Shown: one piece after another, positions 25,244 to 34,146 of the stretch | Numbering within the stretch: position 1 is the stretch's first letter | How the letters are laid out: every line of letters begins with the position of its first letter | Origin: Bradyrhizobium sp. YR681 | Lineage (GTDB): Bacteria; Pseudomonadota; Alphaproteobacteria; Rhizobiales; Xanthobacteraceae | Direction: 5' to 3' | Assembly (NCBI RefSeq): GCF_000282615.1 | Contig: NZ_AKIY01000206.1 | Coordinates: forward strand, 1 to 64,000 | DNA: 64,000 bases | Notes under the pieces: generated by a model | The model's input: only the letters and a program-made list of their open reading frames with translations | Told to the model about the DNA's origin: nothing | Databases searched by the model: none | Program-made: the position numbers and the translations under genes

Positions 25244-25318
25244 CGTCATGGCCGGGCTTGTCCCGGCCATCCCCGCCTTGCCACGCGGCACGAAGAACGC
25301 GGAAGCCCGGGCATGACG
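25244..25318. repeat. Palindromic intergenic repeat
   Basis: CGTCATGGCCGGGCTTGTCC with an internal hairpin (GGCCGGG..CCCGGCC) and a distal inverted arm GCCCGGGCATGACG. A common Bradyrhizobium repeat type, placed between convergent genes. Confidence 0.8.
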
Positions 25319-25332
25319 ATGGGAGAGAGCGC

Positions 25333-26247
25333 CTAACCCTCCCCCGCCAGCCGGAACGTCCCCTCCATCATCTGCACGCAGCTGCCGCCGACATGGGCGG
25401 AGACGATCTTGCCGTCCTGCTTGCGCACGCGGGTGCGCAGGATGCTTGGCCGGCCCATGTCAAAGCCCTGGCCGACCGTGAGCTTCAATTCGCCGTCGCG
25501 GACGGGATCAAGATCGGCAAACAAGGAAACGGCCGCGACCGTGGCACTGCCGGTGGCAGGGTCTTCCGCAAAGCCACCGGTGCCGCGCATGAACATCCGC
25601 GCCTGCCGGTCGCAAGGCGCCTCCGACGTAGCGACGTCACGCGTGTAGAACCACACCGAGAATGCGCCATCGCGCGGCAGGACCCTGCCGAAGGCCGCCG
25701 CGTCAGGCCTCGCCCGCTTGAGCGCCTCGCGCGAATGCAGCTCCACCACGGCAAACGGCGTGCCGACGCCAACGACCTGCGGCATGTGGTGGTCGGTCTT
25801 GATGTCATCAGCAGTCAAGGAGATGCAGGATGCGATCTCCTCGGCGGAAAACTGCGCCAGCTTCGCCAGGGGCTGCGGCGCGGTCAGCTCGGTGCTGACC
25901 ACCCTTGCCTGCTCCCGCACGATATCGACCGGCACGAGCCCTGCCTTCTCCTCGAACAACAGGCGCGGCTTCGGCTCCTTCGCGAGGCTCGCCAGCACGA
26001 AGGCGGTGCCGACATTGGGATGACCTGCAAAGGGCAGCTCCCGCACCGGCGTGAAGATGCGCACCTCGGCGTCATTGGCCATGTCGCGTGGTGGCAGCAC
26101 GAAGGTCGTCTCGGAATAGTTGAACTCGGTCGCGATCGCCTGCATCTGCGCCGTCGACAGCCCGCCGGCGTCGAGCACCACGGCGAGTTGGTTGCCGCCG
26201 AAGGCGCGGTCGGTGAACACGTCGACGGTGATGTAGCGGCGCTGCAT
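25333..26247 (-). CDS. PhzF-family isomerase
   Basis: 304 residues from ATG 26247. Two-lobed diaminopimelate epimerase-like fold; catalytic Glu in NYSETTFVLPP, plus FTPVRELPFAGHPNVGTA and the C-terminal GFAEDPATGSA. PhzF isomerises trans-2,3-dihydro-3-hydroxyanthranilate in phenazine synthesis, but no other phz gene is present, so another substrate is likely. It stands alone. Confidence 0.93.
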   Translation of the reverse strand: MQRRYITVDVFTDRAFGGNQLAVVLDAGGLSTAQMQAIATEFNYSETTFVLPPRDMANDAEVRIFTPVRELPFAGHPNVGTAFVLASLAKEPKPRLLFEEKAGLVPVDIVREQARVVSTELTAPQPLAKLAQFSAEEIASCISLTADDIKTDHHMPQVVGVGTPFAVVELHSREALKRARPDAAAFGRVLPRDGAFSVWFYTRDVATSEAPCDRQARMFMRGTGGFAEDPATGSATVAAVSLFADLDPVRDGELKLTVGQGFDMGRPSILRTRVRKQDGKIVSAHVGGSCVQMMEGTFRLAGEG

Positions 26248-26368
26248 CCTGACTTCCCTCACGCAAATCGCAGCCACGACCGGCCGCATCGCCGGCACTC
26301 TACAAGCCGGCGACATCGCCCGTCATGCCCCAAAATTGAGTGCAATCGGAGCAATCGCGGAGGACGCG

Positions 26369-27268
26369 TCAGAACCGAAAGAGCTGATACGGCGATGCCA
26401 GCACTTGCGCGCGCTCGCTCTTGTCGACGATCAGCGCGTCGAGAAACTGCCGGTTCTTCTGATAGCTCTGCGACGCCTCGAACTGCGTGTGCGGCCAGTC
26501 GCTGCCCCACAACAGACGATCAAGACCGTAAGCGCCACGCAGCAGCGGATAGGCCGCCTTCGCAAAATCTTCGCCGGCCGCACCGTTGCGATACGGCGCC
26601 GAAATCTTCACCCGGACGTTCCGCGTCGCACCGAGCTTGAGCACGGACTGGAAGCCGGGATCGGCGACACCGAGCTTCGGGTCGGGCAGCGCATAATGAT
26701 CGAGCACGATGGTGACGCCGTGGTCGAGCAGCTGCGGCGCGAACACGGCGAGATCGGCCGCGTTGCGCTGGACCTCGACCTGCCAACCCAGCGCTTTCAC
26801 GTTTCCAAGCAGCGCCTTCCATTCGGCGGCGGCGAGATCGGGCAAGGACTGGCCGACGAGATTGAGGCGGATGCCGACGACACCGGCGCGGTCGAGCGCG
26901 CGGAGCTCGTCCGCGGACACGGCGGGATCGACCACCGCGATGCCGCGCAGGCGGCCGCTCGCCTGCTTCAGGCTCTCGACGAGATAGGCATTGTCGGTGC
27001 CGAGAAAGCTCGGCTGCACCAGCACGCCATGGGTCATGCCGTTGCGGTCGAGCTGCCCCAGATAGAGCGCCAGCGGCGCGTCGTAATCCGGCGCGTAGCG
27101 CCGGCCGGCTGCGAGCTTGAGGCCGCGGTGAAAGACGTGGGCGTGGGTGTCGATAACAGGCAAGGCCGCCTCACTGCTGGCTTGGCTCGCGCCGGCCGCG
27201 GCCGGCACGAGGGATAGAAGGCCCGCACCGAACTGGCGGCGCGTCAGGCCACGCCCGGGCAATGTCAT
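26369..27268 (-). CDS. Amidohydrolase-2 family metal hydrolase, secreted
   Basis: 299 residues from ATG 27268, with GGGGAG just upstream. Tat-like signal LTRRQFGAGLLSLVPAAAGA. Metal ligands: DTHAHVF near the N terminus, IVLDHYALPD, and the LLWGSDWPHTQ motif. The family hydrolyses lactones or decarboxylates (LigI, ACMSD type). It is last in a GntR-MFS operon, so its substrate is probably what the transporter moves. Confidence 0.9.
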   Translation of the reverse strand: MTLPGRGLTRRQFGAGLLSLVPAAAGASQASSEAALPVIDTHAHVFHRGLKLAAGRRYAPDYDAPLALYLGQLDRNGMTHGVLVQPSFLGTDNAYLVESLKQASGRLRGIAVVDPAVSADELRALDRAGVVGIRLNLVGQSLPDLAAAEWKALLGNVKALGWQVEVQRNAADLAVFAPQLLDHGVTIVLDHYALPDPKLGVADPGFQSVLKLGATRNVRVKISAPYRNGAAGEDFAKAAYPLLRGAYGLDRLLWGSDWPHTQFEASQSYQKNRQFLDALIVDKSERAQVLASPYQLFRF

Positions 27269-27286
27269 GGCTCTCCCCATCCGGCA

Positions 27287-28528
27287 TCAGGCGCGCGTCG
27301 CGGCGGTCTGTTCGAAGACCTTGCCGCGGGTTTCGGGCAACATCAGCACCGCGACCAGCACCAGCGAATAGGCGAGAGCCGCATCGATGCCGATCGCAGG
27401 CCCAAGCCCGATACGGTCGCTGAGGAAGCCGACCAGGAACGGGAACGCGGCGGAGACGATGCGGCCGAAATTGTAGCAGAAGCCGACGCCGGTGCCGCGC
27501 ACGCCGGCCGGATAGAGCTCGCTGAACAACGCTGCCATGCTGGCGGGAATGCCGGCGGAGAAGAAGCCGAGCGGGAAGCCGAGCACCAGCATCTCGCCAT
27601 TGGTCAGCGGCGCGAAGATGTAGACCAGCACGGTGACGATACAGGCGCTGGCGAAGAAGGCGACGTTGGCCCTGCGGCCGATGCGATCGCTGATGATGCC
27701 GCTTGCCACGCAGCCGCAGAAGAAGGCGACGATGATGACGGCGAGATAGCCGCTGGAGCCCAGCACCGAGAGCTGCCGCACCTCGCGCAGGTAAGTCGGC
27801 AGGAAGGTGGTCAACGCTGCGTAGCCGCCATGGGCGCCGATGCCGAACAGGCCGCCGATCAGGGTCGAGCGCAGCACGTCACGATGGAAGATGCCGGAGA
27901 GCGTGGCAAAGAACGGCGTCTTCTCACTGGCTGTCGCGCGGGGCGGCTCCTTCAAGCCGCGGCGGATGAAGACGATGAGGAGCGCAGGCAGCAGCCCGAG
28001 CGCGAACAGCAGCCGCCAGGCGATGTCGGCGGGCGCGTAGGTAAAGACCAGCGCCGAGAGCAGCACGGCCGCCCCCCAGCCCACGGCCCAGGCGCTCTGC
28101 ACCGAGCCGAGCGCCTTGCCGCGGTGCTCGGCGCGGATGACTTCGGCCATCAGCACCGCGCCGCAAGCCCATTCGGCGCCGAAGCCGAGGCCCTGGATCG
28201 CCTTCAGGATCACGAGCTGGGTATAGGTCATCGCGAAGGCGCAGGCGAAGGTCGCGAGCGCGAAGGTCGCAACCGTGATCTGGAGAGCCTTGACGCGGCC
28301 GAAGCGGTCGCCGAGCGCACCGCCGAGCCAGCCGCCGAACGCGCCGAAGAACAGCGTGACCGAGCCGAGCAAACCGGCATCCGCCTTGCTGATGCCGAAG
28401 GCGGCGATCAGCGCGGGGATGGCGAGACCGAACATCTGGACGTCGAGCGCATCCAGCGCCCAGCCGCCAAAGCTCGCCCAGAATGTGCGCCGCTCCAACG
28501 GCGAGCTTTCACTGTACCAGTTCGACAT
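27287..28528 (-). CDS. MFS transporter (organic-acid type)
   Basis: 413 residues, 12 helices. MFS motif GDRFGRVKALQ in the first loop, SDRIGRRANV in the second half, and the AAHS-like FGGWALDALDVQMFGLAIP start. AGGAAAC precedes the ATG. Imports a carboxylate or aromatic acid by proton symport (inference). Middle gene of the GntR-MFS-amidohydrolase operon. Confidence 0.92.
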   Translation of the reverse strand: MSNWYSESSPLERRTFWASFGGWALDALDVQMFGLAIPALIAAFGISKADAGLLGSVTLFFGAFGGWLGGALGDRFGRVKALQITVATFALATFACAFAMTYTQLVILKAIQGLGFGAEWACGAVLMAEVIRAEHRGKALGSVQSAWAVGWGAAVLLSALVFTYAPADIAWRLLFALGLLPALLIVFIRRGLKEPPRATASEKTPFFATLSGIFHRDVLRSTLIGGLFGIGAHGGYAALTTFLPTYLREVRQLSVLGSSGYLAVIIVAFFCGCVASGIISDRIGRRANVAFFASACIVTVLVYIFAPLTNGEMLVLGFPLGFFSAGIPASMAALFSELYPAGVRGTGVGFCYNFGRIVSAAFPFLVGFLSDRIGLGPAIGIDAALAYSLVLVAVLMLPETRGKVFEQTAATRA

Positions 28529-28577
28529 GTTTCCTATCCCTGTACGCGTTGTTGCTTGATGTCGTTGAAGTCCGCGC

Positions 28578-29309
28578 TCACCTGATCTCGGCGTGATAGC
28601 GGAAACGGTCCGCCGGTCCGCGCGAGCGGCGCCATTCGATCGGCCGCCGTTCGAGGTCGAGCGCGAGGCGCTCGATCACGATCAGCGGCGCGTGGGCCTC
28701 GAGCCTGAGCAGACGTGCCTGCATCTCGTTAGCGGTCTCGACCGTCAGGATTTCCTCGGCCGACACCACGACCTCGCCACAGCGCTCCTCGTAGAGGGGG
28801 TACAGCAGGTCGCCGAATTCGGCCGTGTCGATGTCGAGGATCGGCGCGAAGCGCGATTGCTGGAGCCAGATCTCTTCGGCGAGCAGCGGCACGTCGTCGA
28901 TCAGCCGCAGGCGCGACAGGCTGATCACGGGCTCGCCGACCGGAATGCGCAGCGCCGATGCGACGGCGGAGGTCGCAGATATGCTCTTGCGGCGGATGAT
29001 GCGGCTCTTAGGTACGCGCCGCTCGCCGCTCTCGGACTGGAAGCGGAAGAAACGGAACAGCGACGAATTGAAGCGCGCACGCCGCACGAAGGTGCCGCGG
29101 CCCTGCTGCCGCTCCAGCACGTGATCGCCGACGAGTTGGTCGATCGCCTTGCGCACGGTGCCGATGGCGACGCCGTAATGCGCAGCCAGCTCGGCCTCCG
29201 ACGGGATCGGTTCGCCCGGCCGCCATTCATTGCGGTTGATCCGCGCGGCGAGGTCGTCGCGCAGGCGCTGATAGCGTGGCAGGCGGTCGTCGCGCAGGGC
29301 TGAATTCAT
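28578..29309 (-). CDS. GntR/HutC-type transcriptional regulator (UTRA)
   Basis: 243 residues from ATG 29309. An upstream TTG (29345) would place the operator inside the gene, so the shorter form is preferred. N-terminal winged HTH (PIPSEAELAAHYGVAIGTVR) and UTRA effector domain (from about 85). A perfect 7+7 palindrome ends 2 bases before the start, so it should repress itself and the downstream MFS and amidohydrolase genes. Confidence 0.92.
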   Translation of the reverse strand: MNSALRDDRLPRYQRLRDDLAARINRNEWRPGEPIPSEAELAAHYGVAIGTVRKAIDQLVGDHVLERQQGRGTFVRRARFNSSLFRFFRFQSESGERRVPKSRIIRRKSISATSAVASALRIPVGEPVISLSRLRLIDDVPLLAEEIWLQQSRFAPILDIDTAEFGDLLYPLYEERCGEVVVSAEEILTVETANEMQARLLRLEAHAPLIVIERLALDLERRPIEWRRSRGPADRFRYHAEIR

Positions 29310-29310
29310 A

Positions 29311-29328
29311 TAGTCATATAGATGACTA
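29311..29328. promoter_or_regulatory. GntR operator
   Basis: TAGTCAT-N4-ATGACTA, perfect arms, centred at the presumed promoter and start of the GntR-family gene. Flanking ATATAG/CTATAT steps add to it. Confidence 0.75.
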
Positions 29329-29438
29329 GATGAAATGCGAGTCAAGCGCTACTAAAATACCATCGACGACCATAACCACCGCCGACATTCGCGACGCCGG
29401 GCTGGCAGGTTTCACCAGCCCGGCTTCGTCTGCCGCGA

Positions 29439-29657
29439 TCAGTAGGCGTCCGGATACGAATATCCCGTGTTCGGCAGGCAAGGCGGCTGCGTGTAGGGCG
29501 CCGACGCATACGCGCCCTCGGCCGGCGCCCTGACGCAGGAGTCGGTGATCGCCTGGGCTGCGGCGCGCGGTGGGGCGACGTGGCGCGCGGATGCGGCCTG
29601 GGTCTGGGTGACGGCGGCGGCGATCAGGGCGGCCGCAACAAGCATCGATCGGGTCAT
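29439..29657 (-). CDS. Small secreted protein
   Basis: 72 residues from ATG 29657, with GGAG about 9 bases upstream. Signal peptide (MLVAAALIAAAVTQTQAASA), then ITDSCVRAPAEGAYASAPYT and a second Cys near the end. No domain known. Similar short Ala/Pro-rich exported proteins occur in Bradyrhizobium. Confidence 0.7.
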   Translation of the reverse strand: MTRSMLVAAALIAAAVTQTQAASARHVAPPRAAAQAITDSCVRAPAEGAYASAPYTQPPCLPNTGYSYPDAY

Positions 29658-29801
29658 TGGCTTTCTCCGGGTGACAAAGGGAGGCCGAGATATTTCGGCC
29701 TCCACAGTGCAAGACCCGAAAACTAGCAGGGATATTTCATCACGCGTCTTCAACGGAGCGCGACGCCGCTTCAACGAAACGCGACTCGCATTTGAACGCC
29801 C

Positions 29802-31109
29802 CTACCCCAGCTGGAACACCGCCACCGGCTGATCGTAGCCGCGCACCTCGACCTCGCCGAGCGAAACCGCATCGTCGCCGTCCCTGCCCAGCGCCTCGCG
29901 GACGGACGCGGAGATCAGCAATTGTGTGCCGAACTCCTTGTTCAGCGCTTCCAGCCGCGAGGCGAAATTCACGGTGTCGCCGATGACAGTGTATTCCTTG
30001 CGCCGGGGCGAACCGATATTGCCGGCGACGACCTCGCCGAAATGGATGCCGACGCCGATCCGCAGCGGCCAGCTCGTCTCGGCGTTGATGCGGTCCATCG
30101 CGGCCAGCATCTGACGGCCCGCGGCAACCGCGCGATGCGCGGCGTCGGAGGCCTCCAGCGGCGCGCCGAACAGCGCGAGAAAGCCGTCTCCCAGAAATTT
30201 GTTCACGATGCCGCCCTCACGGTCGAGGATGTCGACCAGCACGGCAAAGGCGCCGTCGAGCCGATCGACCACCTCCTGTGGGGTGCGCGCCTGCGCGCCG
30301 GCGGTGAAGCCGCGGAAATCGACGAACATGACCGCGACGCGGCGCAAATCGCCGGCCGCGCTCGTCCCCTCCGCCATCAGTCGTTCGACCACCTGCGGCG
30401 AGACGTGCTGGCCGAACAGATTGGTCACGCGGTCGCGGGCGGTGGCGGCCGCGATGCTCGCTGCAAACTGCCGGCGGAGCTGGGCACCGACGGAGCCTGC
30501 GAGCACGCCGCAGATCAGGATGACGGTGCTGCGCACCGCGTGAAAATAGATCTGCGGATCTCCAGCCGCGCTCGCGGGATCGTAGATCAGCGCGACAGCG
30601 AACAGTTCGGCCGCGGCGACGAAACCGGTGAACGTGGAGAGCCGGAAATCGAGCCGCAAGGTCGAGAGAATGACAAAGATGAAATAGATCAACGGCACGA
30701 CGAAGCCGAGCGCCTGGCTCGCGCCCATGCTGCGGATCTGGAGGATCAGGATGACCGTGGGCACGGACGTTTCGATCAGCGCACCGACATAACGCCTGAC
30801 CACCGGCAGGTCGCGATCAAGCTTCAGATTCCTCCTGATCTGGGTGTGGACCCAGACCTCGAACAGAATGAAGCCGACCAGAAGGCCGTAGACCTCGACG
30901 AGCCCTTCCGTGCCGCGCCAGACCCGGTTCACGACGACGGGGTCGACCAGATAGATCGCGGTGAGGAACAGCGTCATGACGCTGCCCGTCATGATCAGAG
31001 CCCGCACCCGCAACAGCTCGGTGCGCAGCACTTCACGCGTCAACTCGCGCTCGAAATCCTCCGATAGCGCGGCATGCCGCCGCGTTTTCCTGCTCGCAAA
31101 CCTGACCAT
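29802..31109 (-). CDS. Membrane-bound adenylate/guanylate cyclase
   Basis: 435 residues. About six membrane helices (40-235), then a class III cyclase domain: metal Asp in VMFVDFRGFT and KFLGDGFLALFG, GDTVNFASRLEAL at the active site. The N-terminal membrane part is not CHASE2. Second cyclase in the window, not linked to the first. Substrate nucleotide not decided. Confidence 0.93.
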   Translation of the reverse strand: MVRFASRKTRRHAALSEDFERELTREVLRTELLRVRALIMTGSVMTLFLTAIYLVDPVVVNRVWRGTEGLVEVYGLLVGFILFEVWVHTQIRRNLKLDRDLPVVRRYVGALIETSVPTVILILQIRSMGASQALGFVVPLIYFIFVILSTLRLDFRLSTFTGFVAAAELFAVALIYDPASAAGDPQIYFHAVRSTVILICGVLAGSVGAQLRRQFAASIAAATARDRVTNLFGQHVSPQVVERLMAEGTSAAGDLRRVAVMFVDFRGFTAGAQARTPQEVVDRLDGAFAVLVDILDREGGIVNKFLGDGFLALFGAPLEASDAAHRAVAAGRQMLAAMDRINAETSWPLRIGVGIHFGEVVAGNIGSPRRKEYTVIGDTVNFASRLEALNKEFGTQLLISASVREALGRDGDDAVSLGEVEVRGYDQPVAVFQLG

Positions 31110-31139
31110 TTCCCCCCCTTGATTCAGGGGCAGTCTGCC

Positions 31140-32303
31140 TCAATCCAGCGTGCGGCGAAAGCGCGTCACGGCAATGGTCATGGCGACCAGCATCAGGGCG
31201 GCCAGCGCCAGCGCGTCGAAGTGCAAATTATGCATGCCGGCGCCCTTCAGCATGATGGCGCGGACAATGCGCAGATAATGCGTCAGCGGCAGTGCTTCAC
31301 CGAGATATTGCGCCCAGGCCGGCATGCCGGCGAACGGAAACATGAAGCCGGACAGCAGGATGCTCGGCAGGAAGAACATCATCGACATCTGCATGGCCTG
31401 GAGCTGGTTCTGCACCAGGGTCGAGATGGTGTAGCCGATCGACAGATTGGTGGTGATGAACAGCGTCGAGAGCAGCGCCAGCAGGAACAGATTGCCGAGC
31501 ACGGGCACGCCGAACAGGAACACGCCAATGCTGATGATCAGGAACGCCTGGATGAAGCCGACCAGCACGTAAGGGATGATCTTGCCGAACATCACCTCGA
31601 CCGGCCTGATCGGCATCGACAACAGGGCCTCCATGGTGCCACGCTCGACCTCGCGCGTGACCGAGAGCGCGGTGAAGATAAGCATGGTCATGGTGAGGAT
31701 GGTGCCGACCAGACCCGGCACGATATTGAGGCTGGAGACCGCAGCCGGATTGTAGCGTGCATGCGCGCGGATCTCGAACGGCATCTCCGGGGGATCGCCG
31801 ATGTAGAGATCGTGCTTGAGCGCGGTCTGCACGACCATCCCGAGCGAGCCGATCGCCGCGCTCGCCGCAACCGGATCGGTGGCGTCGGCCGCGACCAGCA
31901 GCGCCGGCCTGTCGCCGCGCCGCACCGCCCGCTCGAAGCCGCGCGGGATCTCGACGCCGAACAGCACCTTGCCGGACTTCAAAAGGTTGTCAAAATCGTC
32001 GACGTCGTGCACCTCGTAGATGAAGCGGAAATAGGCGGTGTTCTCCAGCGCCTTCAGGATCGAGCGGGCGAGATCGCTATCCTCCTGGAGCAGCACCGCG
32101 CTCGGCAGATTGTGCGGGGTGGTGTTGATGGCATAGCCGAACAGCATGAGCTGCATCACCGGCAGCATCACGATCATGGCAAAGGACACGCGATCGCGCC
32201 TGAGCTGGATGAACTCCTTGATCAGCATCGCATAGGAGCGCCGCAGAAAGCCGAAGCGCTCGCGGATTTCATGCACCGGGGCCGGCTGATCGGCGGCGCT
32301 CAT
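31140..32303 (-). CDS. ABC-2 type exporter permease
   Basis: 387 residues from ATG 32303, which overlaps the upstream ATPase stop by 4 bases. One N-terminal helix, a large periplasmic domain (about 60-195), then five helices; ends with MTIAVTRFRRTLD. REVERGTMEALLSMPIRPVE is the coupling region. Works with the ATPase and HlyD-like protein upstream. Similar systems export drugs or lipophilic compounds. Confidence 0.93.
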   Translation of the reverse strand: MSAADQPAPVHEIRERFGFLRRSYAMLIKEFIQLRRDRVSFAMIVMLPVMQLMLFGYAINTTPHNLPSAVLLQEDSDLARSILKALENTAYFRFIYEVHDVDDFDNLLKSGKVLFGVEIPRGFERAVRRGDRPALLVAADATDPVAASAAIGSLGMVVQTALKHDLYIGDPPEMPFEIRAHARYNPAAVSSLNIVPGLVGTILTMTMLIFTALSVTREVERGTMEALLSMPIRPVEVMFGKIIPYVLVGFIQAFLIISIGVFLFGVPVLGNLFLLALLSTLFITTNLSIGYTISTLVQNQLQAMQMSMMFFLPSILLSGFMFPFAGMPAWAQYLGEALPLTHYLRIVRAIMLKGAGMHNLHFDALALAALMLVAMTIAVTRFRRTLD

Positions 32304-33232
32304 TGGAAATTGTCCTTCGAACGGCCCATCAATTCGATGAACACGTCTTCGAGCGAGGGATGCGACTTCTGCCAATGCAGGCTGCTTTTCTCACGCCACG
32401 GCGCGATGCTGGCCTCGAGCGCGGCAACGTCGCGCCCCGAGACATGCAGCGAGGTGCCGAACGGCGCCACCATGTCCACACCGGGCTTGCCGGTGAGCGT
32501 GGCCGTGAGCTCGTTGAGGTCCTCGCCGGTCACGGTGTAGGTCGAGAGCGAGGATTTCGCGATCACCTCCTCCACCGTGCCGTGCGCAAGCAGATGGCCA
32601 TAGGCAATGTAGGCGATCTCGTGACAGCGTTCGGCTTCGTCCATGTAGTGGGTCGAGACCAGCACGGTGAGGCCGTCGGCGGCGAGCGCGTGGATTTCGT
32701 TCCAGAAGTCGCGCCGCGCTTTCGGATCGACGCCGGCGGTCGGCTCGTCCAGCAGCAGCAATTTCGGATTGGGCAGCGTGCAGGCCCCGAGCGCCAGCCG
32801 CTGCTTCCAGCCACCGGAGAGCTCGCCCGCCAGCTGCTCCTCGCGGCCCGAGAGCCCGAGCCGCTTGATCATGTCGCGCGCGGCGCCGCGGGCGTCAGTG
32901 AGGCCGTAGAGCCGCGCGACGAATTCGAGGTTCTCGCGGACAGAGAGATCCTGGTAGAGGCTGAAGCGCTGCGTCATGTAGCCGACCTGGCGCTTGATCT
33001 TCTCCGCATCCTTCAGGATGTCGTAGCCCAGGCAGGTCCCCTCGCCGCTGTCGGGCGTCAGCAGGCCGCAGAGGATGCGGATGGTGGTGGTCTTGCCCGA
33101 ACCGTTAGGGCCGAGGAAGCCGTAGATCGAGCCGCGCTTCACCTGCATCGACAGATCGTGCACGACCTCGCGGCCGCCGAACGACTTGGTCAGGCCCTTG
33201 ACGTCGATCGCGATGCCGCTGTCGCCGTTCAT
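32300..33232 (-). CDS. ABC exporter ATPase
   Basis: 310 residues. Walker A FLGPNGSGKTT, Q-loop YMTQRFSLY, signature ELSGGWKQRLALG, Walker B LLLLDEPTAGVDP, switch His in VSTHYMDEA. C-terminal extension of about 70 residues. Drives the ABC-2 permease; overlaps the HlyD gene stop by 4 bases. Confidence 0.94.
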   Translation of the reverse strand: MNGDSGIAIDVKGLTKSFGGREVVHDLSMQVKRGSIYGFLGPNGSGKTTTIRILCGLLTPDSGEGTCLGYDILKDAEKIKRQVGYMTQRFSLYQDLSVRENLEFVARLYGLTDARGAARDMIKRLGLSGREEQLAGELSGGWKQRLALGACTLPNPKLLLLDEPTAGVDPKARRDFWNEIHALAADGLTVLVSTHYMDEAERCHEIAYIAYGHLLAHGTVEEVIAKSSLSTYTVTGEDLNELTATLTGKPGVDMVAPFGTSLHVSGRDVAALEASIAPWREKSSLHWQKSHPSLEDVFIELMGRSKDNFQ

Positions 33233-34146
33233 CGCTTGTCCGCCACCGGTGTCTTGGGATTGAGATAGACGTCAATCGGCTGCCCGACGCGCAAGGCATC
33301 GGGGCGGGAGGGCCGCGCCTGGATCAGATAGACCAGCTTGTTGCGCTCATCGAGGCTGTAGATGACAGGCGGGGTATATTCGGCCGATGTCGCGATGAAG
33401 TAGATCTTCGCGGTGAGATCGGCGGCGCAATTGTCGCACACGACCCGCACCGTGTCGCCGATCGAAAGCTTGGGCAGCTCGCGCTCCGGCACGAAGAAGC
33501 GCAGTTTCATGTTGCCGGGCGGCATGATCGAGAGCACCGGCCGCTGTGCCGCGACCATCTCGCCCTCGCGGAAATAGATCTGCTGGATGGTGCCGGTGAC
33601 AGGCGCGAAGCCCTTGCGCCGTGCCATCCGCGTCTCCGACGTCGCCACCCGCGCTTCAGCGACGCGCAAGGCGGACACGGCAGAGTCGAGATTGGCCTGC
33701 GTGCCGGAGCCGGTCTTGCTCAGCGAGGCCGCGCGGTCATAGGTCTGCTGCGCGTTGGCCAGCGTCGCCTTGTTCTGGTTGAGATCGGCGAGCTGGAGAT
33801 CGTCGTCGACGGAATAAAGGGCATCGCCGACCTTGACCTGGTCGCCCTCGCGAACGCCAAGCTTGGTCACCCGCCCGGCTTCGTCCGGGCTGACGAAGAT
33901 CATGTCGGCCTCGACCCAGCCCTGGAAGCCGGGATCGCGCTTCTCCTGGCAGCCGGCGAGCGCGGCTGCGAGGACGAATATCGCGATCGAACAGACGCGC
34001 GGCAGACACCTATGTCGATCCCTCACCCTGAGGAGCTGCGAAGCAGCGTCTCGAAGGGCGAGGAGCCACAGCCGGGCCTGCATCCTTCGAGACGCGCGTT
34101 CCGCGCACCCCAGGATGAGGGGAGAGATGGTTCGCGACGACTTCAT
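33229..34146 (-). CDS. HlyD-family membrane-fusion lipoprotein of the exporter; N terminus extended by a repeat
   Basis: 305 residues as an open frame from ATG 34146, which overlaps the TetR stop in ATGA. The lipoprotein signal is SIAIFVLAAALAGC, so about 50 residues precede it. Much of that extension (bases 34020-34121) is encoded by an intergenic palindromic repeat. A GTG at 34026 would give a normal signal. Mature part has lipoyl-like halves (GRVTKLGVREGDQVKVG and GTIQQIYFREGEMVAAQ) around a coiled coil. Links the inner-membrane exporter to the periplasm. Confidence 0.88.
   Translation of the reverse strand: MKSSRTISPLILGCAERASRRMQARLWLLALRDAASQLLRVRDRHRCLPRVCSIAIFVLAAALAGCQEKRDPGFQGWVEADMIFVSPDEAGRVTKLGVREGDQVKVGDALYSVDDDLQLADLNQNKATLANAQQTYDRAASLSKTGSGTQANLDSAVSALRVAEARVATSETRMARRKGFAPVTGTIQQIYFREGEMVAAQRPVLSIMPPGNMKLRFFVPERELPKLSIGDTVRVVCDNCAADLTAKIYFIATSAEYTPPVIYSLDERNKLVYLIQARPSRPDALRVGQPIDVYLNPKTPVADKR
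34020..34121. repeat. Palindromic repeat at the 5' end of the HlyD gene
   Basis: Inverted arms CCCTCACCCTGAGGAGCTGC (34020) and ending CCCCAGGATGAGGGG (34121), with TCTCGAAGG / CCTTCGAGA inner pairing. A known Bradyrhizobium type, here placed inside the open frame. Confidence 0.85.

Noticed and set aside
25333..26247. Phenazine biosynthesis locus
   Set aside because: Only a PhzF-family protein is present and this family has many other roles; no other phz genes nearby.
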